64,000 nucleotides of DNA. It comes from Micromonospora rifamycinica. GTDB taxonomy: Bacteria > Actinomycetota > Actinomycetes > Mycobacteriales > Micromonosporaceae. The stretch is from assembly GCF_900090265.1 (NCBI RefSeq), contig NZ_LT607752.1, positions 1,302,001-1,366,000 of the forward strand. The letters run 5' to 3'. The translations under genes and the position numbers were made by a program. Of the stretch, positions 9,414 through 16,730 are shown in pieces; position 1 is the stretch's first letter, and every line of letters starts with the position of its first letter. A model generated the notes under the pieces. It was not told the origin of the DNA and did no database searches. It saw nothing but the letters and a program-made list of their open reading frames with translations.

Positions 9414-9469
9414 TGATCAAGAGGATCAGGCCTTAGTTGATCTCCAACATGACGCAGACCTCTTGATCA
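9414..9469. terminator. Dispersed TGATCAAGAG palindrome, copy 1, between convergent genes
   Basis: Ten-base perfect arms TGATCAAGAG (9414-9423) and CTCTTGATCA (9460-9469) enclose a loop containing a smaller GTTG/CAAC stem. It lies between the convergent TetR and LacI genes and could terminate both. The same outer arms recur at 12181-12240 with a different loop, so this is a repeated element, not only a local terminator. Confidence 0.65.
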
Positions 9470-9523
9470 CCGGCGCGAGTCGCGGGTGGGCGGGCGGCGT
9501 TAGGGTGGGTTTGGGTTTGGGGG

Positions 9524-10534
9524 TCAGGAGGGTGGGGGGGCGACGCTGGCCCGGTGGACCAGGGTGGGGGCGATGGTGAACCGCTCCACCGTCCCCGGGC
9601 CGTCCTCGATCTGCCGCAGCAGCATCGCCAGGCCGGCCCGGGCCACCGCGTCGAAGTCCGGCCGCACGGTGGTCAACGGCGGGATGAAGTACCCCGCCTC
9701 CGGCACGTCGTCGAAGCCGACCACGCTGATCTCCTCCGGCACCCGCCGCCCGCGCTCGCTCAACGCCCGTAGCACCCCCAGCGCGAGGTGGTCGTTGGCC
9801 GCGAAGACCGCCGTCACCTCCGGCATCCGGGCCAGCATCTGCCCGCACCGGTAGCCGGATGCCGCGCTCCAGTCGGCCGCCAGCACCGGCGGCACCTCGG
9901 CCCCGGCCGCCCGCAGCGCGGCCCGCCAGCCCTCGACCCGCCCGGCACTGTCGAACCAGTCCGCCGGGCCGGAGACGTGCCAGACGGTACGGTGCCCGGC
10001 GTCCAACAGATGCCGGGTGGCCAGCCCGGCCCCCGCCGCCTGGTCGACGGTGACCAGCGCCGCCTCCCGGGCCGGGTCGCCGTCGACGGTGACCAGCGGC
10101 ACACTGTGCGGGAGGTGGTCGAGCGCCTCGTCGGCCGAGGCCACCGGGGCGATCACCACGATGCCGGCGACCCGGTGGTCGAGGTGCCGCTCCACGGCGG
10201 CGGAGATGGACCGCCGGTCGAGCGTGCTGACACTGCCCACGCTGACCGCGAAGCCGGCCGACGCGGCGGCCTGCTCCAGGGCCGCCAGCAGCGACGCCGG
10301 GCCGTACAGGGTGCTGTTCTGGGCGACCACGCCGATGAGCTGGGACCGGCCGGTGACCAGCGCCCGGGCCGCCCGGTTCGGTCGGTAGCCCAGCTCGGCG
10401 ATCGCCGCACGGACCCGGACCCGGGTCTGCTCCCGGACGTTGGGGTGGTCGTTGAGCACCCGGGAAACCGTCTGGTGGGAGACTCCCGCCAGGCGGGCGA
10501 CGTCCGTCATCGCAGGACCACGCATGCGGGCCAT
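9524..10534 (-). CDS. LacI-family transcriptional regulator
   Basis: The 336-residue protein has a LacI HTH and hinge at its N-terminus (VARLAGVSHQTVSRVLNDHP), followed by a periplasmic-binding-protein-like sensor with the usual SVVGFDDVPEAGYF near the C-terminus. ATG 10534 is preceded by a GGTGGA-like site; ATG 10525 is an alternative. It is a clear paralogue of the arabinose-operon LacI at 53466, so a pentose or plant-sugar ligand is plausible. It diverges from the secreted CE1-CBM2 esterase at 10802. Two copies of a 13-base palindrome lie in the shared intergenic region, suggesting it controls that gene and itself. Confidence 0.88.
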   Translation of the reverse strand: MARMRGPAMTDVARLAGVSHQTVSRVLNDHPNVREQTRVRVRAAIAELGYRPNRAARALVTGRSQLIGVVAQNSTLYGPASLLAALEQAAASAGFAVSVGSVSTLDRRSISAAVERHLDHRVAGIVVIAPVASADEALDHLPHSVPLVTVDGDPAREAALVTVDQAAGAGLATRHLLDAGHRTVWHVSGPADWFDSAGRVEGWRAALRAAGAEVPPVLAADWSAASGYRCGQMLARMPEVTAVFAANDHLALGVLRALSERGRRVPEEISVVGFDDVPEAGYFIPPLTTVRPDFDAVARAGLAMLLRQIEDGPGTVERFTIAPTLVHRASVAPPPS

Positions 10535-10584
10535 TATCCACCGGCGCGATCCCACCGGTCGTCGGTGGTCAGGCCTGTCGGCGA

Positions 10585-10597
10585 CCGGAAGTTCCGG
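10585..10597. promoter_or_regulatory. Palindrome CCGGAA-G-TTCCGG, copy 1
   Basis: A perfect 6+1+6 inverted repeat lies in the divergent region between lacI (9524) and the esterase gene (10802). An identical copy lies 70 bases away. Their position makes them candidate LacI operators, though they lack the central CG typical of many LacI sites. Confidence 0.4.
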
Positions 10598-10654
10598 CGG
10601 GACGGCCCGCCCCGCCGAGCCGGGAGCCCCGACGGCACGGCCCGCCCCGCCAGC

Positions 10655-10667
10655 CCGGAAGTTCCGG
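10655..10667. promoter_or_regulatory. Palindrome CCGGAA-G-TTCCGG, copy 2
   Basis: Identical to the site at 10585-10597 and exactly 70 bases from it, about seven helical turns. The intervening bases also contain a repeated GGCCCGCCCCGCC, so part of this region may have arisen by duplication. Confidence 0.4.
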
Positions 10668-10801
10668 GGGAAAGGTCCACCTTGCCAAGCCGGCACGGGG
10701 ATAACGATACTCATGGATGTTCCTGAGCCGGACACGATCGAGCGCCGGGCAGCCTCGATCGACACCGTCGCATGTCCGCGATCCTCCGGAGGAACCCGTC
10801 C

Positions 10802-12166
10802 ATGAGATCCAGGATCAAACTCCTCGGCACCGCCCTGGTCGCCGCCGCGCTCACCGCACTGGCGGCGATCGCCGCCCCCACCCCGGCCTCGGCGGCGACG
10901 CTGACCCAGGTGACCAACTTCGGCGCCAACCCCAGCAACCTGCAGATGTACCTGTACGTGCCGAACACCGTCGCGGCCCGGCCGGGCCTGCTGGTGGCGG
11001 TGCACTACTGCACCGGCAGCGGCCCGGCGTTCTATTCCGGCACCCAGTACGCGGCCCTCGCCGACCGGTACGGCTACATCGTCATCTACCCGTCGGTGAC
11101 CCGCAGCAGCAAGTGCTTCGACGTCTCCTCCCCGCAGGCGCTGCGCCGCGACGGGGGCAGCGACCCGGTGGGCATCAAGTCGATGATCGACTATGTCCGG
11201 GGCCGGTACCCCGTCGACCCGAACCGGATCTTCGCCACCGGCACCTCGTCCGGGGCGATGATGACCAACGTGCTGCTCGGCGACTACCCGGACGTGTTCG
11301 CGGCGGGAGCGGCCTTCGCCGGGGTGCCGTTCGGCTGCTTCGCCACCACCGACGGCTCGGAATGGAACAGCCAGTGCGCCAACGGGCAGGTCACCAAGAC
11401 CGCGCAGCAGTGGGGCGACCTGGTCCGCAACGCCTACCCCGGGTACACCGGCAAGCGGCCCCGGATGCAGCTGTGGCACGGCACCAACGACGAGACCCTG
11501 CGCTATCCGAACTTCGGCGAGGAGGTCAAGCAGTGGACCAACGTGCAGGGGCTGAGCCAGACGCCGACCTTCACCGACAGCCCGCAGGCCGGCTACACCC
11601 GTACCCGGTACGGCGGTAGCGGCGGCACCGCCCCGGTCGAGGCGATCAGCATGCAGGGCGTCACGCACAACCTGCCGGTCGACGCGGCGCAGGCGATCCG
11701 GTTCTTCGGCCTGGACGCCCCGCCGACCACCACCCCGCCCCCGACCACCCCGCCGCCCACCACCACGCCGCCCCCGACCACCCCGCCGGTGCCGACCACC
11801 ACGCCGCCGACGCCGTTCCCGCCCACGCCCACCACGCCGGGCCCGGGAGCCGAGTGCCGGATCGGGTACACCGTCAACGCCTGGAACACCGGCCTGACCA
11901 CCGAGATCACGATCACCAACAGCCGGGACACCGGGATCAACGGCTGGAACCTGGCGTTCACCCTGCCCGCCGGGCAGACCATCATCGGCGGCTGGAACGC
12001 GACCTACTCGCCGACCAGCGGAGCGGTCACCGCCACCAACGTCTCCTACAACGGCTCGATCGCACCGGGTGCGTCGGTCAGCATCGGTTTCCAGGCCAAC
12101 CACACCGGCAACACCGCGAAGCCGGCCTTCTTCACCCTCAACGGCAGTCCCTGCGCCGTCGTCTGA
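10802..12166 (+). CDS. Secreted CE1-type esterase (PHB-depolymerase/acetylxylan esterase family) with CBM2
   Basis: The 454-residue protein has a Sec signal peptide (MRSRIKLL basic start, cleavage near ASA-AT, residue 31). A CE1/PHB-depolymerase-type esterase follows, with the lipase box GTSSG (Ser149) and a late GVTHNLP histidine. A Pro/Thr-rich linker (residues about 308-345) leads to a C-terminal CBM2 cellulose-binding module with paired Cys and exposed Trp residues (NGWNLAF, GGWNATY). ATG 10802 has GGAGGA nine bases upstream; the earlier ATG at 10772 is less likely. It probably deacetylates or de-feruloylates xylan bound to cellulose outside the cell. Polyhydroxyalkanoate cleavage is a family alternative. 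Confidence 0.87.
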   Translation: MRSRIKLLGTALVAAALTALAAIAAPTPASAATLTQVTNFGANPSNLQMYLYVPNTVAARPGLLVAVHYCTGSGPAFYSGTQYAALADRYGYIVIYPSVTRSSKCFDVSSPQALRRDGGSDPVGIKSMIDYVRGRYPVDPNRIFATGTSSGAMMTNVLLGDYPDVFAAGAAFAGVPFGCFATTDGSEWNSQCANGQVTKTAQQWGDLVRNAYPGYTGKRPRMQLWHGTNDETLRYPNFGEEVKQWTNVQGLSQTPTFTDSPQAGYTRTRYGGSGGTAPVEAISMQGVTHNLPVDAAQAIRFFGLDAPPTTTPPPTTPPPTTTPPPTTPPVPTTTPPTPFPPTPTTPGPGAECRIGYTVNAWNTGLTTEITITNSRDTGINGWNLAFTLPAGQTIIGGWNATYSPTSGAVTATNVSYNGSIAPGASVSIGFQANHTGNTAKPAFFTLNGSPCAVV

Positions 12167-12516
12167 CCACACCCCCGGGCGGTGATCAAGAGCTGTGCGT
12201 CACCCGGACCGGTTCCGGTGACGCCAACCTCTTGATCACCGCCGCTCCCCCGCACGGTCCGAGCGGTGCGGTTGCCGCCGTTCCCCGGCCCCGGCCAGGC
12301 GAGCGGTGCGGTTGCCCGCGCGGGCGGGTGGGGGTGGGGTGGTTCGGTGGATGTGGGGGTGCGGGCGGATCGATAGGGTGGCCGTGACGGGGGGTCGCCT
12401 GGGGTCGCGGGCCGGGTTCGCCGGCCGCGCGGGAACGGGCGGGGTGTGCTGCCCGGTGGACCAGCCGCAAGCCGACCGCGCCGTCGTCACCACCGATCGT
12501 CCACAAGGGAGCCTTT
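12167..12516. other. Intergenic gap with repeat element
   Basis: Holds the second TGATCAAGAG palindrome (12181-12240) and an AAGGGAG ribosome site just before 12517. The rest is GC-rich with no recognised promoter or gene. Confidence 0.5.
12181..12240. terminator. Dispersed TGATCAAGAG palindrome, copy 2
   Basis: Twelve-base perfect arms GGTGATCAAGAG (12181-12192) and its complement (12229-12240) enclose a second near-palindrome (GTCACC...GGTGAC around ACCGGT). It lies 14 bases after the esterase stop and could fold into a hairpin of about 60 bases, a likely terminator. Outer arms match the copy at 9414. Confidence 0.65.
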
Positions 12517-13536
12517 ATGCGTCTGACTCTAACGGTGAAACTGGTGCGGCGGCGGCTGCCCGCGTTCGCTCTCGGCCTGGGCGCGGTCGCGCTCGTCGCC
12601 ACCCCCGCCGCCGCCGTGCCGGCGGGCACCCACCCGACGGGCACCGTCACGGGGGTCACCGCCGCAGCCGCCCGGCACCCGGCCGCGCGGGCGGCGGGCT
12701 GGACGCCGGTGCCGGGCACGGCGCAGGCCCAATCAGCGCCGGCCACCGCCACCTACGGCGGCGACCTGCACGTCTTCGTGCAGGGACCGGACGGGCAGGT
12801 GCGGGTCGACCGGTACGACACCAACACCGACGCCTGGTCCGGCTGGTCCACCGTCCCCGGTGACGCCATGGCGACCTCGGCACCGGCGGCGGCCGTCTAC
12901 GGTGGGGAGCTGCACCTGTTCGTGCAGGCCGACCAGAAGGTCCGCACCAACCGGTACGCCCTGGACACCGGCGCCTGGTCCGGCTGGAGCACGATCGGTG
13001 GCACCACGTCCGCGTCGTCGGCCCCGTCCGCCACCGTCTACGGCGGTGACCTGCACCTGTTCGTCCGGGGCGCGAACGGCAAGGTCCGCACCAACCGGTA
13101 CACGCTGGGCACCGCCGCCTGGTCCGGCTGGGCCACCCTCGCCGGCCCGACCGGCGCCAACTCGGCCCCGTCGGCCGCCATTTACGGCGGTGACCTGCAC
13201 GTCTTCGTCAGGGGCACGAACGGCAACGTCCGCACCAACCGGTACTCGCTGGCCACCGGGGCCTGGTCGGGGTGGAGCGACGTGCCCGGGACCGCACGTG
13301 CGGCGTCCGCGCCGGCCGCCCTGGTCTACGGTGGCGGGCTGCACGTCTTCGTCCGCACCGGCGGCGACGACCTGCGCACCGCCTGGTACCTCCAGGACTC
13401 CGGCGCGTGGACGGGCTGGAGCACGATCGACGGCCCCGGCGCGTCGATCTCCGCCCCGGCGGGGAGCGTCTACGGCGGGCTGGTCCGGCTGTTCGTCCGG
13501 GGTGCCGACGATGAGGTCTACCAGGGCCAGCCCTGA
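12517..13536 (+). CDS. Secreted PLL-like beta-propeller repeat protein
   Basis: The 339-residue protein has a Sec signal peptide (cleavage near AAA, about residue 33) and then about six imperfect repeats of 46-50 residues. Each follows the pattern SAP-x-A-x-VYGG-x-LHVFVRG, then RTNRY, then TGAWSGW. The repeat pattern resembles fucose-binding PLL/tachylectin-type propellers, in which each blade can hold a sugar. It probably is an extracellular lectin-like protein. AAGGGAG precedes the ATG. No catalytic motif is seen. It stands alone between a CBM2 esterase and an SDR enzyme, so its partner glycan is unknown. Confidence 0.75.
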   Translation: MRLTLTVKLVRRRLPAFALGLGAVALVATPAAAVPAGTHPTGTVTGVTAAAARHPAARAAGWTPVPGTAQAQSAPATATYGGDLHVFVQGPDGQVRVDRYDTNTDAWSGWSTVPGDAMATSAPAAAVYGGELHLFVQADQKVRTNRYALDTGAWSGWSTIGGTTSASSAPSATVYGGDLHLFVRGANGKVRTNRYTLGTAAWSGWATLAGPTGANSAPSAAIYGGDLHVFVRGTNGNVRTNRYSLATGAWSGWSDVPGTARAASAPAALVYGGGLHVFVRTGGDDLRTAWYLQDSGAWTGWSTIDGPGASISAPAGSVYGGLVRLFVRGADDEVYQGQP

Positions 13537-13552
13537 CCGTTGCGGCTGCGCC

Positions 13553-13587
13553 GCCGCCCCGTCCACCGCTGCGGTGGGCGGGGCGGC
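13553..13587 (+). terminator. Terminator-like hairpin after propeller gene
   Basis: Seventeen-base arms (13553-13569 and 13571-13587) pair with one G-U and a single-base loop, 16 bases after the stop. There is no U-tract. Confidence 0.6.
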
Positions 13588-13628
13588 ATCGTGTCGCGGC
13601 CGGCCAGCTGGCGTCTAGAGTCCGGGGC

Positions 13629-14327
13629 GTGGACACGCAGGGGCGACGGGCGGTCGTGGTGGGCAACAGCGACGGAGTCGGGCTGGCCCTCACCCGGCAA
13701 CTGGTGGCGGCCGGCTGGAGCGTCGCCGGGGTGTCCCGCAGCGGCAGCGACCTGACCGCCCCCGGCTACACCCACCACGTCGCCGACGTCACCGGCGACG
13801 CCTACCGCGATGTGCTGGCCGGGGCGGTCGACCGGCTCGGCGGGGTCGACGTGTGCGTCTACGCGGCGGGGGTCGGTGACTTCTTCGACCTCGACGACCT
13901 GGCGGCGCAGACCAGGGCGCTGGAGGTCAACCTGATCGGTGCGGCGCGCACCGTGGAGGTGGTCGTGCCGGCGATGGTCGCCGGGGCCGGCGGTCACCTG
14001 GTGGGCCTGTCCAGCCTCGCCGACGCCGCCCCGTCGGCCCAGGCCCCCGGGTACGCCGCCGCCAAGGCGGGGTTGACGTCGTACCTGGTGGGGCTGCGGG
14101 GCGCGCTGCGCCCGCACGGGGTGCGGGTGACCGTCGTCCGGTTCGGGTTCGTCGACACCAAGATGGCGAAGTCGCCGGTCAAGCCGATGCTGCTCAGCGT
14201 GGAGCGGGCCGCCGACGTGGTGCGCGACTGTCTGCGTACCCGGCCGGCGGTGGTCTCCCGGCCCCGCCGGATGGCGGCGGTGGTGCGGGTGGCCGGGGTC
14301 GCGGCGCGGGTGGCCGCCCGGCGGTGA
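13629..14327 (+). CDS. Short-chain dehydrogenase/reductase (SDR)
   Basis: The 232-residue protein has a Rossmann fold with a variant cofactor motif GNSDGVG near residue 12 in place of TGxxxGxG. An AAGVGD segment corresponds to NNAG, the catalytic Ser lies in LSSLAD, and YAAAK supplies Tyr and Lys. It would oxidise or reduce an alcohol/ketone with NAD(P)H. GTG 13629 is the first plausible start after the hairpin at 13587. It is not coupled to a neighbour and its substrate cannot be inferred. Confidence 0.85.
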   Translation: MDTQGRRAVVVGNSDGVGLALTRQLVAAGWSVAGVSRSGSDLTAPGYTHHVADVTGDAYRDVLAGAVDRLGGVDVCVYAAGVGDFFDLDDLAAQTRALEVNLIGAARTVEVVVPAMVAGAGGHLVGLSSLADAAPSAQAPGYAAAKAGLTSYLVGLRGALRPHGVRVTVVRFGFVDTKMAKSPVKPMLLSVERAADVVRDCLRTRPAVVSRPRRMAAVVRVAGVAARVAARR

Positions 14328-14363
14328 GGGCCGCCCGGCGGGACGGGGAGCACCTTGAATTCG

Positions 14364-14378
14364 CCACGATCGTCGTGG
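14364..14378. promoter_or_regulatory. Palindrome CCACGA-TCG-TCGTGG within a possible promoter
   Basis: Six-base perfect arms surround TCG about 210 bases before the glycosidase ATG. It falls in the spacer of a possible promoter, TTGAAT (14355-14360) and GATTCT (14379-14384) with 18-base spacing. Could be a sugar-regulator operator; the promoter match is weak. Confidence 0.35.
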
Positions 14379-14591
14379 GATTCTGATGCGTCGATGACGT
14401 GCCGCGCGTGGGGCTGACCGTCGTCCAGGGCAACCGGGGGCCGCTGGGTTTCCGGGGGACGGCGACGAGCACGACGGAACGACGCCAGTACTCCCGTCCA
14501 CCAGTCCCGCCCGCCGTCTCGACGCCCTCGTGGGCGACGCCACCCCGACCGGCCGGGCGGTGTGCTGTGGTGACCCCCGAAGGAACCCCGT

Positions 14592-16679
14592 ATGAACAGA
14601 GTTTCCGCCCCACTGTCGCGTCGCGGCCCGGGGCGCTGGACGGCGCTCGCCGCGAGCCTGCTGCTCGCCACCGGCGGGCTCGCCGTGACCGGCCCGTCGC
14701 CCGCCGACGCGGCGGCGGACCCGGTGGCCGTGACCGTCAACGCCAACGCCGGGCTGGCCACCGTGCCGGAGACCGCGTTGGGCGTCAACCATGCCATCTG
14801 GGACTCCCAGCTCGGCACGAACGAGACGTCGGACCTGCTCAAGGCCGCCGGGGTGCGGATGATGCGCTACCCGGGCGGCTCGTACGCCGACATCTACCAC
14901 TGGCGCGACCACACCGCGCCCGGCGGGTACGTCGCGCCGAACACCGACTTCGACACCTTCATGGCCGCCGCCCGCCGGGTCGGCGCGCAGCCGATGATCA
15001 TCGCGAACTACGGCACCGGCACCCCCGCCGAGGCCGCCGACTGGGTGCGCTACGCCAACGTCACCAAGGGGTACGGCGCGAAGTGGTGGACGGTCGGCAA
15101 CGAGAACTACGGCAACGGCCACTACGGGTCGGCCTGGGAGGCCGACGACCACCCCGACAAGAGCGCCAGCCAGTACGCCCGGCTGGTGGTCGACTACGCC
15201 GACGCGATGAAGGCGGTCGACCCCACGATCAAGGTCGGCGCGGTGCTCACCATGCCGGGCAACTGGCCGGACGGGATCACCGCCGGCAGTGACCCGGGCC
15301 CGTGGAACCGGACCGTGCTCGCCATCGCCGGCCCGAAGATCGACTTTGTGGACGTGCACTGGTACCCGGGTGGCACCGCCGCCGAGTCGCTGGCCCGGAC
15401 GGCCCACATCGACGAGGCGGCCCACCTGCTGCGCGACCAGCTCGCCCGGTACGCCGGCCCGAACGCCGCCCGGATCGGCATCAGCTTCACCGAGCTGAAC
15501 GTCGGCACCGGGCAGAACACCCAGCCGGGTGCGCTGTTCCTCGCCGACGCCTACAGCGACCTGCTGGAGAACGGCGTCTTCACCGTGCAGTGGTGGAACG
15601 TGCACAACGGCATCGGCACCGTGTCGCAGGTGGCCGGGCAGACCGACTACGGCGACTTCGGGCTGCTGTCCAGCGGCACCTGCACCGCCGACAACTCGGT
15701 CTGCGAGCCGCCACTGAACACCCCGTTCGCGCCGTACCACGGGCTGTCGATGATGAACCTGTTCGCCCGGCCTGGTGACCAGTTCGTCCGCGCCGCCACC
15801 GACCAGCCGCTGGTCACCGCGCACGCCGTGCGGCGGGCCGACGGGGATCTCGCGGTGCTGCTGGTCAACAAGGACCCGGAGAACGCCCGCCCGGTCACCA
15901 TCGACTACGCCGGCTTCACCCCGTCGGCCGCCGCGCCGACCACGTACTCGCTGACCAACGGGGCGTCCGGCGTGGTCACCGGGCAGTCGGGCAGCGCCGC
16001 CAGCCGGACGCTGCCGGCGTACTCGCTGACCACGCTGGTGCTGCGGCCGTCGTCCCCGGTCACCGCGCACCCCGCCCCGCCGGGGCAGCCGACGGCGAGC
16101 GGGGTGACCGACCGGTCGGCGACGATCTCCTGGTCGCCGGCCCCGCCGAAGGGCGCCCCGATCGCCAAGTACGAGGTGTACCGGCAGAACGGCACGGTCA
16201 GCGAGCAGCTCGGCGAGACGGCCGGCACCTCGTTCACCGTCGACAACCTCGTGCCCGGCACCCGGTACACGCTCAACGTGCTGACCCGGGACACCGCCGG
16301 GAAGGTGTCCTGGTCGTCGTCGCCGGTCACCTTCACCACCACCGGCCCGGCCGAGAGCAGCTGCACCGTCCGGCTCACCACCGCCAGCGACTGGGGCAAC
16401 GGCTGGGTCGGCAACGTCGAGATCGTCAACAACGGGGCGAACCCCGTCGACGGCTGGACGCTGACCTGGAGCTGGCCGACGAGTTGGCAGCAGGTGAGCA
16501 GTGGCTGGAGCGCCACCTGGACGCAGACCGGGCGTACCGTGACGGTCGCCAGCACCGACGACAACCGGCGGATCGCCGCCGGGGGCAGCACCACAGCCGG
16601 TTTCGTCGGGGCCTACAGCGGCCCGAACGTCCCGCCCACCGGCTTCGTCCTCAACGGCACCCCCTGCACCGTGGGGTGA
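14592..16679 (+). CDS. Secreted alpha-L-arabinofuranosidase-like glycosidase (GH51-like, clan GH-A) with FN3 and CBM2
   Basis: The 695-residue protein starts with a signal peptide (cleavage near ADA-AA, residue 41). A (beta/alpha)8 catalytic domain follows, with the acid/base Glu171 in VGNENYG and the probable nucleophile Glu301 in ISFTELNVG, spacing typical of clan GH-A. A beta-sandwich domain, an FN3 module (about 498-586) and a C-terminal CBM2 (about 592-695, NGWVGNV, DGWTLTW) follow. A GAAGGA site precedes the ATG. It likely removes arabinofuranosyl side chains from plant polysaccharide outside the cell, which would feed the araBDA/ytfQRT-yjfF operon at 54495-63255. The exact GH family should be treated as provisional. 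Confidence 0.82.
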   Translation: MNRVSAPLSRRGPGRWTALAASLLLATGGLAVTGPSPADAAADPVAVTVNANAGLATVPETALGVNHAIWDSQLGTNETSDLLKAAGVRMMRYPGGSYADIYHWRDHTAPGGYVAPNTDFDTFMAAARRVGAQPMIIANYGTGTPAEAADWVRYANVTKGYGAKWWTVGNENYGNGHYGSAWEADDHPDKSASQYARLVVDYADAMKAVDPTIKVGAVLTMPGNWPDGITAGSDPGPWNRTVLAIAGPKIDFVDVHWYPGGTAAESLARTAHIDEAAHLLRDQLARYAGPNAARIGISFTELNVGTGQNTQPGALFLADAYSDLLENGVFTVQWWNVHNGIGTVSQVAGQTDYGDFGLLSSGTCTADNSVCEPPLNTPFAPYHGLSMMNLFARPGDQFVRAATDQPLVTAHAVRRADGDLAVLLVNKDPENARPVTIDYAGFTPSAAAPTTYSLTNGASGVVTGQSGSAASRTLPAYSLTTLVLRPSSPVTAHPAPPGQPTASGVTDRSATISWSPAPPKGAPIAKYEVYRQNGTVSEQLGETAGTSFTVDNLVPGTRYTLNVLTRDTAGKVSWSSSPVTFTTTGPAESSCTVRLTTASDWGNGWVGNVEIVNNGANPVDGWTLTWSWPTSWQQVSSGWSATWTQTGRTVTVASTDDNRRIAAGGSTTAGFVGAYSGPNVPPTGFVLNGTPCTVG

Positions 16680-16685
16680 CCTGGC

Positions 16686-16722
16686 GGGGTGGCCGCCGCA
16701 GCGGTGCTGCGGCGGCCACCCC
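16686..16722. terminator. Bidirectional terminator-like hairpin
   Basis: Seventeen-base perfect arms (16686-16702 and 16706-16722) with loop GGT lie between the convergent glycosidase and peptidase genes. It could serve both strands. Confidence 0.7.
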
Positions 16723-16730
16723 TGCAGCGG

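Noticed and set aside
9524..12172. A minus-strand frame of 882 codons extending the LacI gene across the esterase gene
   Set aside because: The HTH begins right after ATG 10534, and the extension is antisense to the clear CE1-CBM2 gene.
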